From positions 1-38,331 of the forward strand of contig BAJA01000045.1 of NCBI GenBank assembly GCA_000613465.1: a DNA stretch of 38,331 bases, written 5' to 3'. The stretch is from Bacteroides nordii WAL 11050 = JCM 12987. GTDB lineage: Bacteria > Bacteroidota > Bacteroidia > Bacteroidales > Bacteroidaceae. A program made the position numbers and the translations under genes. Of this stretch, positions 7,964-16,458 are shown piece after piece. The notes below the pieces were generated by a model. That model had not been told where the DNA came from. It made no database searches and was given only the letters and a program-made list of their open reading frames with translations. The number at the start of each line of letters is the position of its first letter. The stretch's first letter is position 1.

Positions 7964-9829
7964 ATGCTTGAACAAGACAGAATTATAAAGATTAACATCG
8001 AGGAGGAAATGAAGTCATCTTACATTGACTACTCCATGTCGGTCATTGTTTCGCGTGCCCTTCCGGATGTTAGAGATGGATTTAAACCCGTTCACCGCAG
8101 AATACTCTACGGTATGATGGAATTGGGTAATACGTCAGATAAACCTTATAAAAAATCAGCCAGAATTGTGGGTGAGGTACTCGGTAAGTACCATCCGCAC
8201 GGAGATTCTTCCGTATATTTAGCAATGGTACGTATGGCACAAGAATGGGCTATGCGTTATCCGTTAGTAGATGGCCAGGGTAACTTTGGTTCTGTGGATG
8301 GTGACAGTCCCGCAGCTATGCGTTATACAGAGGCCCGATTGAACAAGCTCGGCGAAGCTATGATGGAGGATCTTTATAAAGAAACCGTTGACTTCGAACC
8401 GAACTTCGACAATACGTTGGTGGAACCAACTGTAATGCCTACACGTATCCCTAATCTTCTGGTAAATGGCGCTTCCGGTATTGCTGTAGGTATGGCTACG
8501 AATATGCCACCTCACAACCTGTCCGAGGTTATCGATGCTTGTGATGCATATCTTGATAATCCCGAGATTACCGTAGAAGAGTTGATGAACTATGTCAAAG
8601 CACCTGACTTTCCGACAGGAGGGTATATATATGGTGTAACTGGTGTACGTGAAGCCTATTTAACGGGACGTGGTCGTGTAGTAATGCGTGCAAAAGCCGA
8701 AATTGAAACGGGACAAACACATGACAAGATCGTAGTTACTGAAATACCATACAATGTAAACAAGGCTGAATTAATTAAGTATATTGCTGATCTTGTAAAT
8801 GATAAGAAGATAGAAGGCATTTCCAATGCAAATGACGAGTCCGACCGTGATGGTATGCGTATCGTTATCGATATAAAACGCGATGCAAATGCCAGCGTTG
8901 TTCTTAACAAGCTCTATAAGATGACGGCTTTGCAGACGTCTTTTGGTGTCAACAATGTGGCATTGGTACATGGGCGCCCTAAAACGCTGAATTTAAGAGA
9001 CTTGATTAAGTACTTCGTAGAACACAGACGTGATGTAGTTATACGTCGTACTCAGTATGATCTGCGCAAAGCTAAAGAACGTGCTCACATTCTTGAAGGT
9101 TTGATTATAGCTTCAGATAATATTGATGAAGTTATCCGCATTATCCGTGCGGCAAAAACTCCGAACGATGCTATTGCCGGATTAATCAACCGCTTTGAAC
9201 TGACAGAAATACAGGCACGTGCAATCGTAGAAATGCGTCTGCGTCAATTGACCGGACTAATGCAGGATCAGTTACATGCCGAATATGAAGAAGTAATGAA
9301 TCTCATTGCTTATTTGGAAAGTATTCTTGCAGACGATGAGGTATGCCGTAAAGTTGTAAAAGATGAATTAATCGAAGTAAAAGCTAAATATGCTGACGAA
9401 CGCCGGTCGGAAATTGTTTATTCATCTGAAGAGTTCAACCCTGAAGACTTCTATGCCGATGATGAAATGATTATCACCATCTCACATATGGGATACATAA
9501 AACGTACACCACTTACTGAATTCCGTGCACAAAATCGCGGTGGGGTAGGTTCGAAGGGTACAGAAACACGTGATGAAGACTTCATTGAACATATCTATCC
9601 GGCTACAATGCATAACACGATGATGTTCTTTACCCAAAAAGGTAAATGTTACTGGTTGAAAGTATACGAAATTCCTGAAGGAACGAAAAACTCTAAGGGA
9701 CGTGCTATTCAGAACCTACTGAACATAGACTCTGATGACGCCGTAAATGCATATTTACGTGTAAAGAGCTTGATGATCGAGAATATATCAACAGTCATTA
9801 TGTATTGTTCTGTACAAAGAACGGTGTAA
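7964..9829 (+). CDS. gyrA: DNA gyrase subunit A, N-terminal part (frame broken near 9772)
   Basis: The breakage-reunion domain is complete: winged-helix region, QRDR (HPHGDSSVY at residues 77-85), catalytic Tyr121 in AAMRYTEARL, coiled-coil, and the gyrase-specific GyrA box QNRGGVG (Gln523). This frame runs 621 aa, but the last 18 residues (after Leu603) are out-of-frame. Homologous sequence continues in another frame from 9775, reading DREYINSHYVLFCTKNG. Inserting one A after 9772 (TTG-AAT-GAT) joins the two parts into a protein of about 858 aa, the normal length of a Bacteroides GyrA. GyrA with GyrB introduces negative supercoils and is essential, so a sequencing error, or a very recent or mixed mutation, is more likely than true loss. 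Residue 86 (E. coli position 87) is Leu, and Ser82 (E. coli Ser83) is wild-type-like. Confidence 0.93.
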   Translation: MLEQDRIIKINIEEEMKSSYIDYSMSVIVSRALPDVRDGFKPVHRRILYGMMELGNTSDKPYKKSARIVGEVLGKYHPHGDSSVYLAMVRMAQEWAMRYPLVDGQGNFGSVDGDSPAAMRYTEARLNKLGEAMMEDLYKETVDFEPNFDNTLVEPTVMPTRIPNLLVNGASGIAVGMATNMPPHNLSEVIDACDAYLDNPEITVEELMNYVKAPDFPTGGYIYGVTGVREAYLTGRGRVVMRAKAEIETGQTHDKIVVTEIPYNVNKAELIKYIADLVNDKKIEGISNANDESDRDGMRIVIDIKRDANASVVLNKLYKMTALQTSFGVNNVALVHGRPKTLNLRDLIKYFVEHRRDVVIRRTQYDLRKAKERAHILEGLIIASDNIDEVIRIIRAAKTPNDAIAGLINRFELTEIQARAIVEMRLRQLTGLMQDQLHAEYEEVMNLIAYLESILADDEVCRKVVKDELIEVKAKYADERRSEIVYSSEEFNPEDFYADDEMIITISHMGYIKRTPLTEFRAQNRGGVGSKGTETRDEDFIEHIYPATMHNTMMFFTQKGKCYWLKVYEIPEGTKNSKGRAIQNLLNIDSDDAVNAYLRVKSLMIENISTVIMYCSVQRTV

Positions 9830-10539
9830 TTAAGAAAACGTTGCTTGAACAATATTCTCGTCCACGTCAGAATGGTGTAAATGCGATCACGATCCGTGAA
9901 GACGACCGCGTTATCGAAGTTCGTATGACAAATGGTAATAATGAAATTATTATCGCAAACCGCAACGGACGTGCAATTCGCTTCCACGAAGCAGCAGTTC
10001 GCGTTATGGGACGTACGGCAACAGGTGTACGTGGTATTACACTCGACAACGACGGACAGGACGAAGTAGTAGGTATGATTTGCATAAAAGATCTTGAAAC
10101 AGAATCTGTTATGGTAGTTTCTGAGCAGGGATACGGCAAACGTTCTGAAATTGAAGACTACCGTAAAACAAACCGTGGTGGCAAAGGTGTAAAAACAATG
10201 AACGTTACCGATAAAACAGGTAAAGTGGTAACAATCAAGTCAGTAACAGACGAAAATGATTTGATGATTATCAATAAATCCGGTATTACCATTCGTTTGA
10301 AAGTCGCAGATGTACGTATTATGGGACGCGCCACACAAGGCGTTCGCTTAATCAATCTGGAAAAACGCAATGACCAGATCGGGTCTGTATGTAAGGTTAC
10401 AACGGAGAGTCTTGAAGATGAAGTCCCTACAGAAGAGATAGAAGGACAAATTCCGGTTGATCCTACAGCAGAAACATTTGAAGATACAGATACACCGGAT
10501 GTTGCAGAGAATAATGAAGACGAAAACAAAGAAGAATAG
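9775..10539 (+). CDS. gyrA: DNA gyrase subunit A, C-terminal part (second frame after the frameshift)
   Basis: In the shifted frame from 9775 the sequence is the rest of the GyrA C-terminal beta-pinwheel, with repeated blade motifs (GRATGVRGITL, RTNRGGKGVKTMNV, GRATQGVRLINL types) that wrap DNA. It ends with an acidic tail rich in Glu and Asp (about the last 40 residues), as is common for GyrA. The first usable start in this frame alone is a TTG at 9805 without a convincing ribosome binding site, so it is not an independent gene. It is the tail of gyrA separated by a missing base. The secreted TPR gene begins 32 nt after its stop. Confidence 0.92.
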   Translation, partial: DREYINSHYVLFCTKNGVIKKTLLEQYSRPRQNGVNAITIREDDRVIEVRMTNGNNEIIIANRNGRAIRFHEAAVRVMGRTATGVRGITLDNDGQDEVVGMICIKDLETESVMVVSEQGYGKRSEIEDYRKTNRGGKGVKTMNVTDKTGKVVTIKSVTDENDLMIINKSGITIRLKVADVRIMGRATQGVRLINLEKRNDQIGSVCKVTTESLEDEVPTEEIEGQIPVDPTAETFEDTDTPDVAENNEDENKEE

Positions 10540-10571
10540 ACGTAATATTAATAATTAATCAAACAACAATC

Positions 10572-11789
10572 ATGAAAAGAGTATTATTTTCAATGGTTCT
10601 ACTGATGGCTGTCAGTTTCACATTTGCTCAACAGAAGAGCGTAAAAGAAGCTAAAGGCATTGCCAGCGATGTAAAACCTGACTTCAAAAAAGCTGAACAG
10701 CTGATTAACGGAGCATTGACTAATCCTGAAACAAAGGATGATGCAGCTACATGGGATGTAGCAGGCTTGATCCAAAAGAAAATCAACGAAAAGGAGATGG
10801 AAAATGCTTATCTGAGAAAACCCTATGATACATTGAAAGCGTACAACAGCATCCTGAAAATGTATGAGTACTTCTTGAAATGTGACGAATTGGCAGAAAT
10901 ACCTAACGAAAAAGGCAAGGTTAAAAATAAATATAGAAAAGCCAATGCTGCTTCAATGATGGCGGAACGTCCTAACCTGATCAATGGAGGAATACAGTAT
11001 TTCAATCTTAATAAGAGCGCAGAAGCCTTGAAATTCTTCGGAACATACGTAGAATCAGCTTCTTATCCGATGTTGGAGAAAGAAAATCTGGCTGTATCTG
11101 ACACGTTGCTACCTCAGATTGCGTATTACGCCACATTAGCTGCCAATGGAGTAGAGGATAAAGATGCTATCTTGAAATATGCTCCTATAGCAATTAAAGA
11201 CAAAGATAATGGCTCAATTGCCATGCAGTTATGGGCAGATGCTTTAAAAGCAAAAGGTGATACTGCCAAATGGGTGGAATCTCTAAAAGAAGGTATCCTC
11301 AAATTCCCAGAAAATCAATACTTCTTTGCAAATCTTGTTGACTATTATAGCAGTTCTAACCAACCAGAAAAAGCAATGGAATTTGCTGACGGTATGTTGG
11401 CTAAAGATCCTAATAACAAATTGTATCTGTATGTGAAGGCATATCTTTATCACAATATGAAAGATTATGATAAAGCACTTGATTTCTACAAAAAAACAAT
11501 TGAAGTTGATCCTCAATATGCAGAAGCTTATTCAAACTTAGGTTTAGTATTGCTGATGAAAGCTCAGGATTTTGCAGATCAGTCTACTACGGATGTTAAC
11601 GATCCTAAGTATGCACAAGCTCAAGCTACTATCAAAAAATTCTATGAAGAAGCAAAACCTTATTATGAAAAGGCGAGAGAACTGAAACCTGATCAGAAAG
11701 ATTTGTGGGCACCGGGTCTTTATAGAGTTTACTATAATTTAAACATGGGTACTGAATTTGACGAAATTGAAAAGTTGATGAATAACTAA
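10572..11789 (+). CDS. Secreted tetratricopeptide-repeat protein downstream of gyrA
   Basis: 405 aa. A signal peptide is clear (MKRVLFSMVLLMAVSFTFAQ). The mature part is helical, with TPR-like units; the best are about residues 270-330, including PEKAMEFADGMLAKDPNN and YDKALDFYKKTIEVDPQYAEAYSNLGLVL. TPR proteins act as protein-protein interaction scaffolds, here in the periplasm or, if lipidated elsewhere, the envelope; no lipobox cysteine is seen. The gene starts 32 nt after gyrA with no terminator between, so it is probably co-transcribed, and a terminator follows at 11822-11860. The specific function is unknown. Confidence 0.85.
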   Translation: MKRVLFSMVLLMAVSFTFAQQKSVKEAKGIASDVKPDFKKAEQLINGALTNPETKDDAATWDVAGLIQKKINEKEMENAYLRKPYDTLKAYNSILKMYEYFLKCDELAEIPNEKGKVKNKYRKANAASMMAERPNLINGGIQYFNLNKSAEALKFFGTYVESASYPMLEKENLAVSDTLLPQIAYYATLAANGVEDKDAILKYAPIAIKDKDNGSIAMQLWADALKAKGDTAKWVESLKEGILKFPENQYFFANLVDYYSSSNQPEKAMEFADGMLAKDPNNKLYLYVKAYLYHNMKDYDKALDFYKKTIEVDPQYAEAYSNLGLVLLMKAQDFADQSTTDVNDPKYAQAQATIKKFYEEAKPYYEKARELKPDQKDLWAPGLYRVYYNLNMGTEFDEIEKLMNN

Positions 11790-11821
11790 AATTCAATTTG
11801 ATATTTCCCAAAAATAGCATG

Positions 11822-11860
11822 AACGGCTGGAATAATTAATATTTCAGCCGTTTCTTTTTA
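11822..11860 (+). terminator. Terminator after the gyrA-TPR unit
   Basis: AACGGCTG (11822-11829) pairs with CAGCCGTT (11845-11852), with two more A-T pairs inside after one mismatch. It is followed by TCTTTTTA. It lies 33 nt past the TPR gene stop. Confidence 0.8.
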
Positions 11861-11921
11861 CACTTGATAGGATCTATATATAATAGGAGAGTAATTGATG
11901 AATAGTAACTTTCAACCATAT

Positions 11922-11960
11922 AAAAAGGCAACTTACTCTTTACGAACAAATTGCCTTTTT
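11922..11960 (-). terminator. Terminator after the Usp gene (possibly bidirectional)
   Basis: AAAAAGGCAA (11922-11931) and TTGCCTTTTT (11951-11960) are perfect complements with a 19-nt loop. The T run on either strand allows use in both directions. On the minus strand it is 58 nt past the Usp gene stop at 12019. Confidence 0.7.
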
Positions 11961-12018
11961 ATATTAAACATAATGAAGATTATTCCATTATTTTAAATGC
12001 CTTATTTTTTTCTTCTGA

Positions 12019-13155
12019 TCATCCGTTAATAACAAGTAATGGTGTATCTGAATGGAAAATCATTTTCCGGGCAATACTTGGATTAAACAAACGAGCAAAT
12101 ATATTTCTTTTATAAGAAGTCAACGTGATAATATCGATTTTATTGGCTTTAATATATCCGTCAAAACTTTTAAGGAAATCATCATTCATCACCACATCAT
12201 AATGAATTTCAAGTTCCGGATATTGTTTTTGGAAATATTCTTTAATACCAGCCAACTTTATTTCATTCCAAGTATCTTTTGCTTCTTTAACATCAGCAAG
12301 ATAAATCAAAGATACGACGAAATTAAAAGGTTTCCAAGCATTTATAAAGGAATCAAAAGCTATTAAATCCCTTTGATCAAAATTAGTCATAAAAGCAACC
12401 CGCTTCACAGCACCGAATTCTCTAAATGGCGTGTTTTCTGGAATAGCCAATACTGCAGTACGACTGCGTTCAATCACTTCAGCAGTAACACTACCAATCA
12501 AATCAAGATCTTTCTGACTCTTACCACGAGTACCCATTATTATAATACGCGGATGTTGTTCTTTTGAATAGCGTAAAATCTCCTCTTCAGGTATTCCTTC
12601 ACGCAATACACAAGTATATTTTACATCCGGAAACTCCCCGGAAGCTACTTTCTCTTTTATTTTATCAGCTAACGCATTCAAATCCGAATGAACTTTTTGT
12701 AAAATCATTTTAACCGTCTCCTCGTCACTTATCTGGTAGTTAAACACATCACCATAAGGCAACGAAGATGCATATATAGGTGTAAAATATACATGCAATA
12801 ATAAAACTTCGGCTCCATAGGCTTTAGCCAAGTTAAAACCGAATTCACATGCTTTAATCGAATAATTAGAAAAGTCTACTGGAATAAGTATCTTCCTACT
12901 CTCATTATCATCCTCAACATTAGGTGTCTTCTCTCCCACTATACTTTCGGCTAACCAAACAGAACTCTCTGTAATCTTGAGCGCCCTTGGTAAATCACTT
13001 TCTTTTATGCGTAATCGGACACCTGATGAAACAACTGGTTGAATCTGATTCACATTATGAATATACGTCTCAATACCCTCATTTTCAAGGACATTTTTCA
13101 ATATCTGAGCTTTTGTATAAGTCAGAATAGCTAAAGTAACTAATTTGTCTTCCAT
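12019..13155 (-). CDS. Tandem universal stress protein with N-terminal DUF2007-like domain
   Basis: 378 aa, cytoplasmic. Residues 1-65 (VTLAILTYTKAQILKNVLENEG type) resemble the DUF2007 putative signal-transducing domain. A first Usp domain runs about 88-220, with the nucleotide-binding pattern GTRGKSQKDLDLIGSVTAEVI (the G-2x-G-9x-G(S/T) motif), so it probably binds ATP. A second, more divergent Usp domain (about 228-378) lacks this motif. Usp proteins respond to starvation, redox and other stresses, but the partner here is unknown. The gene lies alone between the terminators at 11922-11960 and 13192-13221, so its promoter should fall within the about 36 nt before its ATG unless it is reached by read-through. 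Confidence 0.85.
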   Translation of the reverse strand: MEDKLVTLAILTYTKAQILKNVLENEGIETYIHNVNQIQPVVSSGVRLRIKESDLPRALKITESSVWLAESIVGEKTPNVEDDNESRKILIPVDFSNYSIKACEFGFNLAKAYGAEVLLLHVYFTPIYASSLPYGDVFNYQISDEETVKMILQKVHSDLNALADKIKEKVASGEFPDVKYTCVLREGIPEEEILRYSKEQHPRIIIMGTRGKSQKDLDLIGSVTAEVIERSRTAVLAIPENTPFREFGAVKRVAFMTNFDQRDLIAFDSFINAWKPFNFVVSLIYLADVKEAKDTWNEIKLAGIKEYFQKQYPELEIHYDVVMNDDFLKSFDGYIKANKIDIITLTSYKRNIFARLFNPSIARKMIFHSDTPLLVING

Positions 13156-13191
13156 AATCCATTATTATATATATGAATTTAACAAATAAGA

Positions 13192-13221
13192 AATCCCAAT
13201 TGTTTTGATTCAATTGGGATT
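13192..13221 (-). terminator. Terminator after the small HTH gene
   Basis: AATCCCAATTG (13192-13202) and CAATTGGGATT (13211-13221) are perfect complements around an 8-nt loop, followed on the minus strand by TCTTATTTG. It starts 19 nt after the stop of the gene at 13241. Confidence 0.8.
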
Positions 13222-13240
13222 CTGCAAGTATATCTTTTCA

Positions 13241-13531
13241 TTAAGCCTGCACAGGTTCGGTAGCTTCTTCTCTTTGCATACTCATATTTAGTTCATCAAG
13301 AATGCGAAGAGCCCGGTCAAGTACGGTAGTATCGTCAATCATCACTAACCCACCGTCCGGACCGGGCTCTAAATGTATTCCGACACTTTTACCCTCTTTA
13401 AAATTATGTCCGCCGAAGAAATTGCGTACTGTATCTACGTGTAGACCAAGTTCATCAGCTATTCTATGCATGCTACCGCTGGGCAATGAATCTTTAATTT
13501 TACGAAGCTCATTGAATGTTATTGTCCTCAT
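13241..13531 (-). CDS. Small helix-turn-helix DNA-binding protein, function unknown
   Basis: 96 aa. Residues about 20-40 (MHRIADELGLHVDTVRNFFGG) have the spacing of a helix-turn-helix, with a glycine turn and polar second helix. The rest includes a conserved-looking glycine/proline segment (HLEPGPDGG) and an acidic C-terminal helix. It resembles small proteins annotated only as DNA-binding in Bacteroides genomes. No family name can be given with certainty. It has its own terminator. A palindromic site GTGAATCATTATCAC at 13561-13575, about 30 nt upstream of its start, would suit autoregulation (inference). Confidence 0.75.
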   Translation of the reverse strand: MRTITFNELRKIKDSLPSGSMHRIADELGLHVDTVRNFFGGHNFKEGKSVGIHLEPGPDGGLVMIDDTTVLDRALRILDELNMSMQREEATEPVQA

Positions 13532-13671
13532 GTCACATAAATTTAATGGTTAATACTAATGTGAATCATTATCACGCTATAAACTTAAGAAAAAAAAAAG
13601 ATAAAACAAACTATTTACCTATTTTTTTACTATATTAGATAAAATACAATTTTAGATAGATATTATATAGC

Positions 13672-13707
13672 AAAATCCCCATGTAGACATATCTACACGG
13701 GGATTTT
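13672..13707 (-). terminator. Terminator at the end of the bat operon
   Basis: Arms 13672-13687 (AAAATCCCCATGTAGA) and 13692-13707 pair over 16 positions with one mismatch. They flank a short loop, and the arm ends supply the T tract on the minus strand. It lies 24 nt after the batE stop. Confidence 0.85.
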
Positions 13708-13730
13708 TACTTTTATTTTAATTATTATTC

Positions 13731-14564
13731 CTATATTATTTCGATTGCAGAAGCGGGTATCCATCCCACTTTACCATCTTCTAAACGTATTTCTTTCCAG
13801 TCTTTCATGGAATTATCTTTTACATCTACTTTATGTCCTTCATGAAGAATAAACAAACTCGTTCCGCTGTCACTGGGAGTACTACGAACTGTAACACTCG
13901 GATTTATCACGATAGCATTATTACGGTTCAATAATTCGTCTTTCTGTTGTCCGGCAAATATATTCGTTAAAACAACTACAACCAGAAAAATGATCCCACA
14001 TATAAAGCCCGCTTTCTTCAATACAATCTGCTTTGAGAAAATAAAGAAATAAAGAGATATAATCAATAATATAAAACAAGCAACACCCCACACAGCCCAT
14101 GCATCTACGCTCATACTATTAACTAAAGAATTTATCCAGGAAACAAAAAAGATTTCCGGAACAGCTTCTACTTTATCAATCGTTTTGGAACGTGCTATCT
14201 CTAAATTAGCACGAATATCACTATTACCTGGTTGAAGCAGTAAAGCACGTTCGTAATTCAATATTGCTTTGGCAATATCACCGGCTTTATAATAACTATT
14301 CCCAAGGTTATAGTAAACATCTGCAGCTTCACCTTTACTCAACAGCGCCTCATAAATCTGAATAGCAGAAATATAATCGTTTCTCATATATGCACTGTCT
14401 CCTTCAGCTTTTGTAACATCTTCCAGTTTAGAAGAGAACTGTTGCATACCAGCACTTATCGAGTCTGTTTCTACAGCCTGCAAAGAGTCTGTCTTCAACG
14501 AGTTCTGTCCAATAGAAGCTATTGAAACCAATAAACTAAATGCAAAAAACAATATTTTTTTCAT
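13731..14564 (-). CDS. batE: BatE, aerotolerance operon TPR/SH3 membrane protein
   Basis: 277 aa. The signal peptide (1-19, ending SIG-QN) is followed by a TPR region (about 50-125, with YYNLGNSYYKAGDIAKAILNYERALLLQPGN-type repeats). Two transmembrane helices follow (about 155-178 and 183-205), then a C-terminal bacterial SH3-like domain ending KVGWIPASAIEII. This matches BatE of the Bacteroides fragilis BatI operon, whose loss reduces tolerance to oxygen (established knowledge). It is the last gene, 19 nt after batD, and is followed by the operon terminator. Its biochemical role is unknown; a periplasmic scaffold is plausible. Confidence 0.9.
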   Translation of the reverse strand: MKKILFFAFSLLVSIASIGQNSLKTDSLQAVETDSISAGMQQFSSKLEDVTKAEGDSAYMRNDYISAIQIYEALLSKGEAADVYYNLGNSYYKAGDIAKAILNYERALLLQPGNSDIRANLEIARSKTIDKVEAVPEIFFVSWINSLVNSMSVDAWAVWGVACFILLIISLYFFIFSKQIVLKKAGFICGIIFLVVVVLTNIFAGQQKDELLNRNNAIVINPSVTVRSTPSDSGTSLFILHEGHKVDVKDNSMKDWKEIRLEDGKVGWIPASAIEII

Positions 14565-14583
14565 GATGTTAATCTCTTCTAAT

Positions 14584-16446
14584 TTAATGTTTTATTGAAT
14601 TCTCCATCTTACTCATCACAGCCAAAGATGACGAATAGACTTTATCCATAGCCTGGCTTTCATCTCCCGGAGCAAAACGTGCAAATTCACATTCATTTAA
14701 AGCATCCAAAAACTCTTTAATCAATTCATCACTTACTCCATGATTTCTCAATTTCTCTTCCACATTATCCTTTGATAAGCGAGATACCGGGATATTCAGT
14801 TTATCACTTATATATCCCCACAAAGCTTTCAATACTTCATCATAGAATGCTTCTTTCTTATTTTCAGCAAGCAGTTTACCTGCCAGTTTCATACGCTTTG
14901 TAGCTACCTTATTTGCCTTCTTCGTACGCATTTTAGCCACATTAGCATTCTCGGCTGCCTGCTTACGATAAATAATAAAGAATATAATGAAAGCAATGGC
15001 AGGAATTATGTAGAACAACCAGTAAGTGAATGAACCATAGAAGAAACTTCCCTTAGGTTGAAGCGTTACATCTTTCAACTTAATATAACGAATATCTTCA
15101 CCCAAAACTTTCAGGTCTTCTTTATTTGTGAAATTCGCAATCACTTGATCCGCATTACCAGCACCTTTCTCTACTTTTATTTCATAGTCTTCTGTTTTCA
15201 ACGTCTTATAAGACTTGGATTTAATATCGAAATAAGAGAATGTTACAGCCGGTATCTTATAATTACCTGGATGACGCGGAATTGCTAAATATTCAATCAC
15301 ACGATTACCAGACAACCCGCTCGATGTCAAACGAACTTGGCTATCTACTTTGGGGTCATACACTTCGAAATCTTCCGGAAATTTCACCTCCGGATTTGAA
15401 AGCAATTTTAAATTTCCTGTACCGGAAATTACCAACTTAATCGTGATTGCATCATTTGTTTTTACATCCTTACTATTTATTGAAGAACTAATAGTAAACT
15501 CTCCTACTCCACCTGAGAAATCAGCAGGTTTCCCGGCAGGAAGAGCATTCACATTGATTGTAATAGCCGGAGTTGTAAGTACTTTCTTCACTTCAACAAC
15601 GTTACTGCCTCCATTAAAGAATGCATCAAACGGATCGGCACTCCGTACTGCTTTCGCAACAGAGGCATCAAACCGTGCCGGCTCAATTGTGAGCTTTCCG
15701 GACTGTTGTGGAAATAACACAAACTGTCGAAAAACAGTAGTATAATAGTTTCTCCCTTTATAATGCTCTTGCGACCATTTTGCATTGGATGGACGTTCTA
15801 TTTCCTGCGAATGAAAACCTTTAAAATCCGGTAATTTCACATTATCAAATTGCAACTGGCTTTCACGTGTATAAATTTTATAAGTCAGCAGAAAAGCCTC
15901 TTGCTCATAAACAGTTGTTTTTGTAGCTGTTGCTGTTACAAACAGGTCTTGACTGGAAACACTTGCAGAAGAATTTCTGCCAGAAGAACTATTCCCCTGA
16001 GTAGCCGCACCACTTGAAGTTGCAGCTGCACTCTGATCGGGTGGAAGCACTTTTATTTTTACAGAGTTAGAAACCATTTGATCTCCATCTGCCGTAATTG
16101 TTGCACCAGAAATAGAATAATCACCTTCAGTTGTTGCCATCAGAATATAGGTAAATGTGATTCCTTTTTCTGAAGACATCGCACCATTAATTATTTGCGT
16201 ATTACTAAATGTACTTCGAGTAGGTCCCATCAATACATCAAACCCTTTGATAGATGGTGCACGAAAGTCTCTCACCTTCTGCGTAGTCACTGTATAAGAT
16301 AACCTGAACTGGTCTCCCACCACTACTACATCAGGCGCTGATGCAGTAAACGATACTTTACCATCGGCAAAGACATTAGTGCTTGCTACTACGAATATTA
16401 TCAATAAGAAAATCAGTTTTCTCATTTCTTTTGAAGTTTTTATCAT
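14584..16446 (-). CDS. batD: BatD, aerotolerance operon membrane protein
   Basis: 620 aa. An N-terminal signal peptide (MRKLIFLLIIFVVAS core) is followed by a large beta-rich periplasmic region (oxygen tolerance BatD family), one transmembrane helix (about 475-497, rich in Phe and Ile), and a basic cytoplasmic helical tail ending KMENSIKH. A serine-rich low-complexity patch lies near residues 142-165. The first ATG (16446) is 12 nt after batC. An ATG seven codons later (16425) gives a neater signal peptide and may be the real start. Placed between batC and batE in the standard operon order. Confidence 0.9.
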   Translation of the reverse strand: MIKTSKEMRKLIFLLIIFVVASTNVFADGKVSFTASAPDVVVVGDQFRLSYTVTTQKVRDFRAPSIKGFDVLMGPTRSTFSNTQIINGAMSSEKGITFTYILMATTEGDYSISGATITADGDQMVSNSVKIKVLPPDQSAAATSSGAATQGNSSSGRNSSASVSSQDLFVTATATKTTVYEQEAFLLTYKIYTRESQLQFDNVKLPDFKGFHSQEIERPSNAKWSQEHYKGRNYYTTVFRQFVLFPQQSGKLTIEPARFDASVAKAVRSADPFDAFFNGGSNVVEVKKVLTTPAITINVNALPAGKPADFSGGVGEFTISSSINSKDVKTNDAITIKLVISGTGNLKLLSNPEVKFPEDFEVYDPKVDSQVRLTSSGLSGNRVIEYLAIPRHPGNYKIPAVTFSYFDIKSKSYKTLKTEDYEIKVEKGAGNADQVIANFTNKEDLKVLGEDIRYIKLKDVTLQPKGSFFYGSFTYWLFYIIPAIAFIIFFIIYRKQAAENANVAKMRTKKANKVATKRMKLAGKLLAENKKEAFYDEVLKALWGYISDKLNIPVSRLSKDNVEEKLRNHGVSDELIKEFLDALNECEFARFAPGDESQAMDKVYSSSLAVMSKMENSIKH

Positions 16447-16458
16447 CTTACTTTATTA

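Noticed and set aside
9761..9800. Programmed ribosomal frameshifting in gyrA
   Set aside because: No slippery heptamer, stimulatory Shine-Dalgarno or pseudoknot is apparent, and GyrA is not known to use recoding; a lost base explains the data better.
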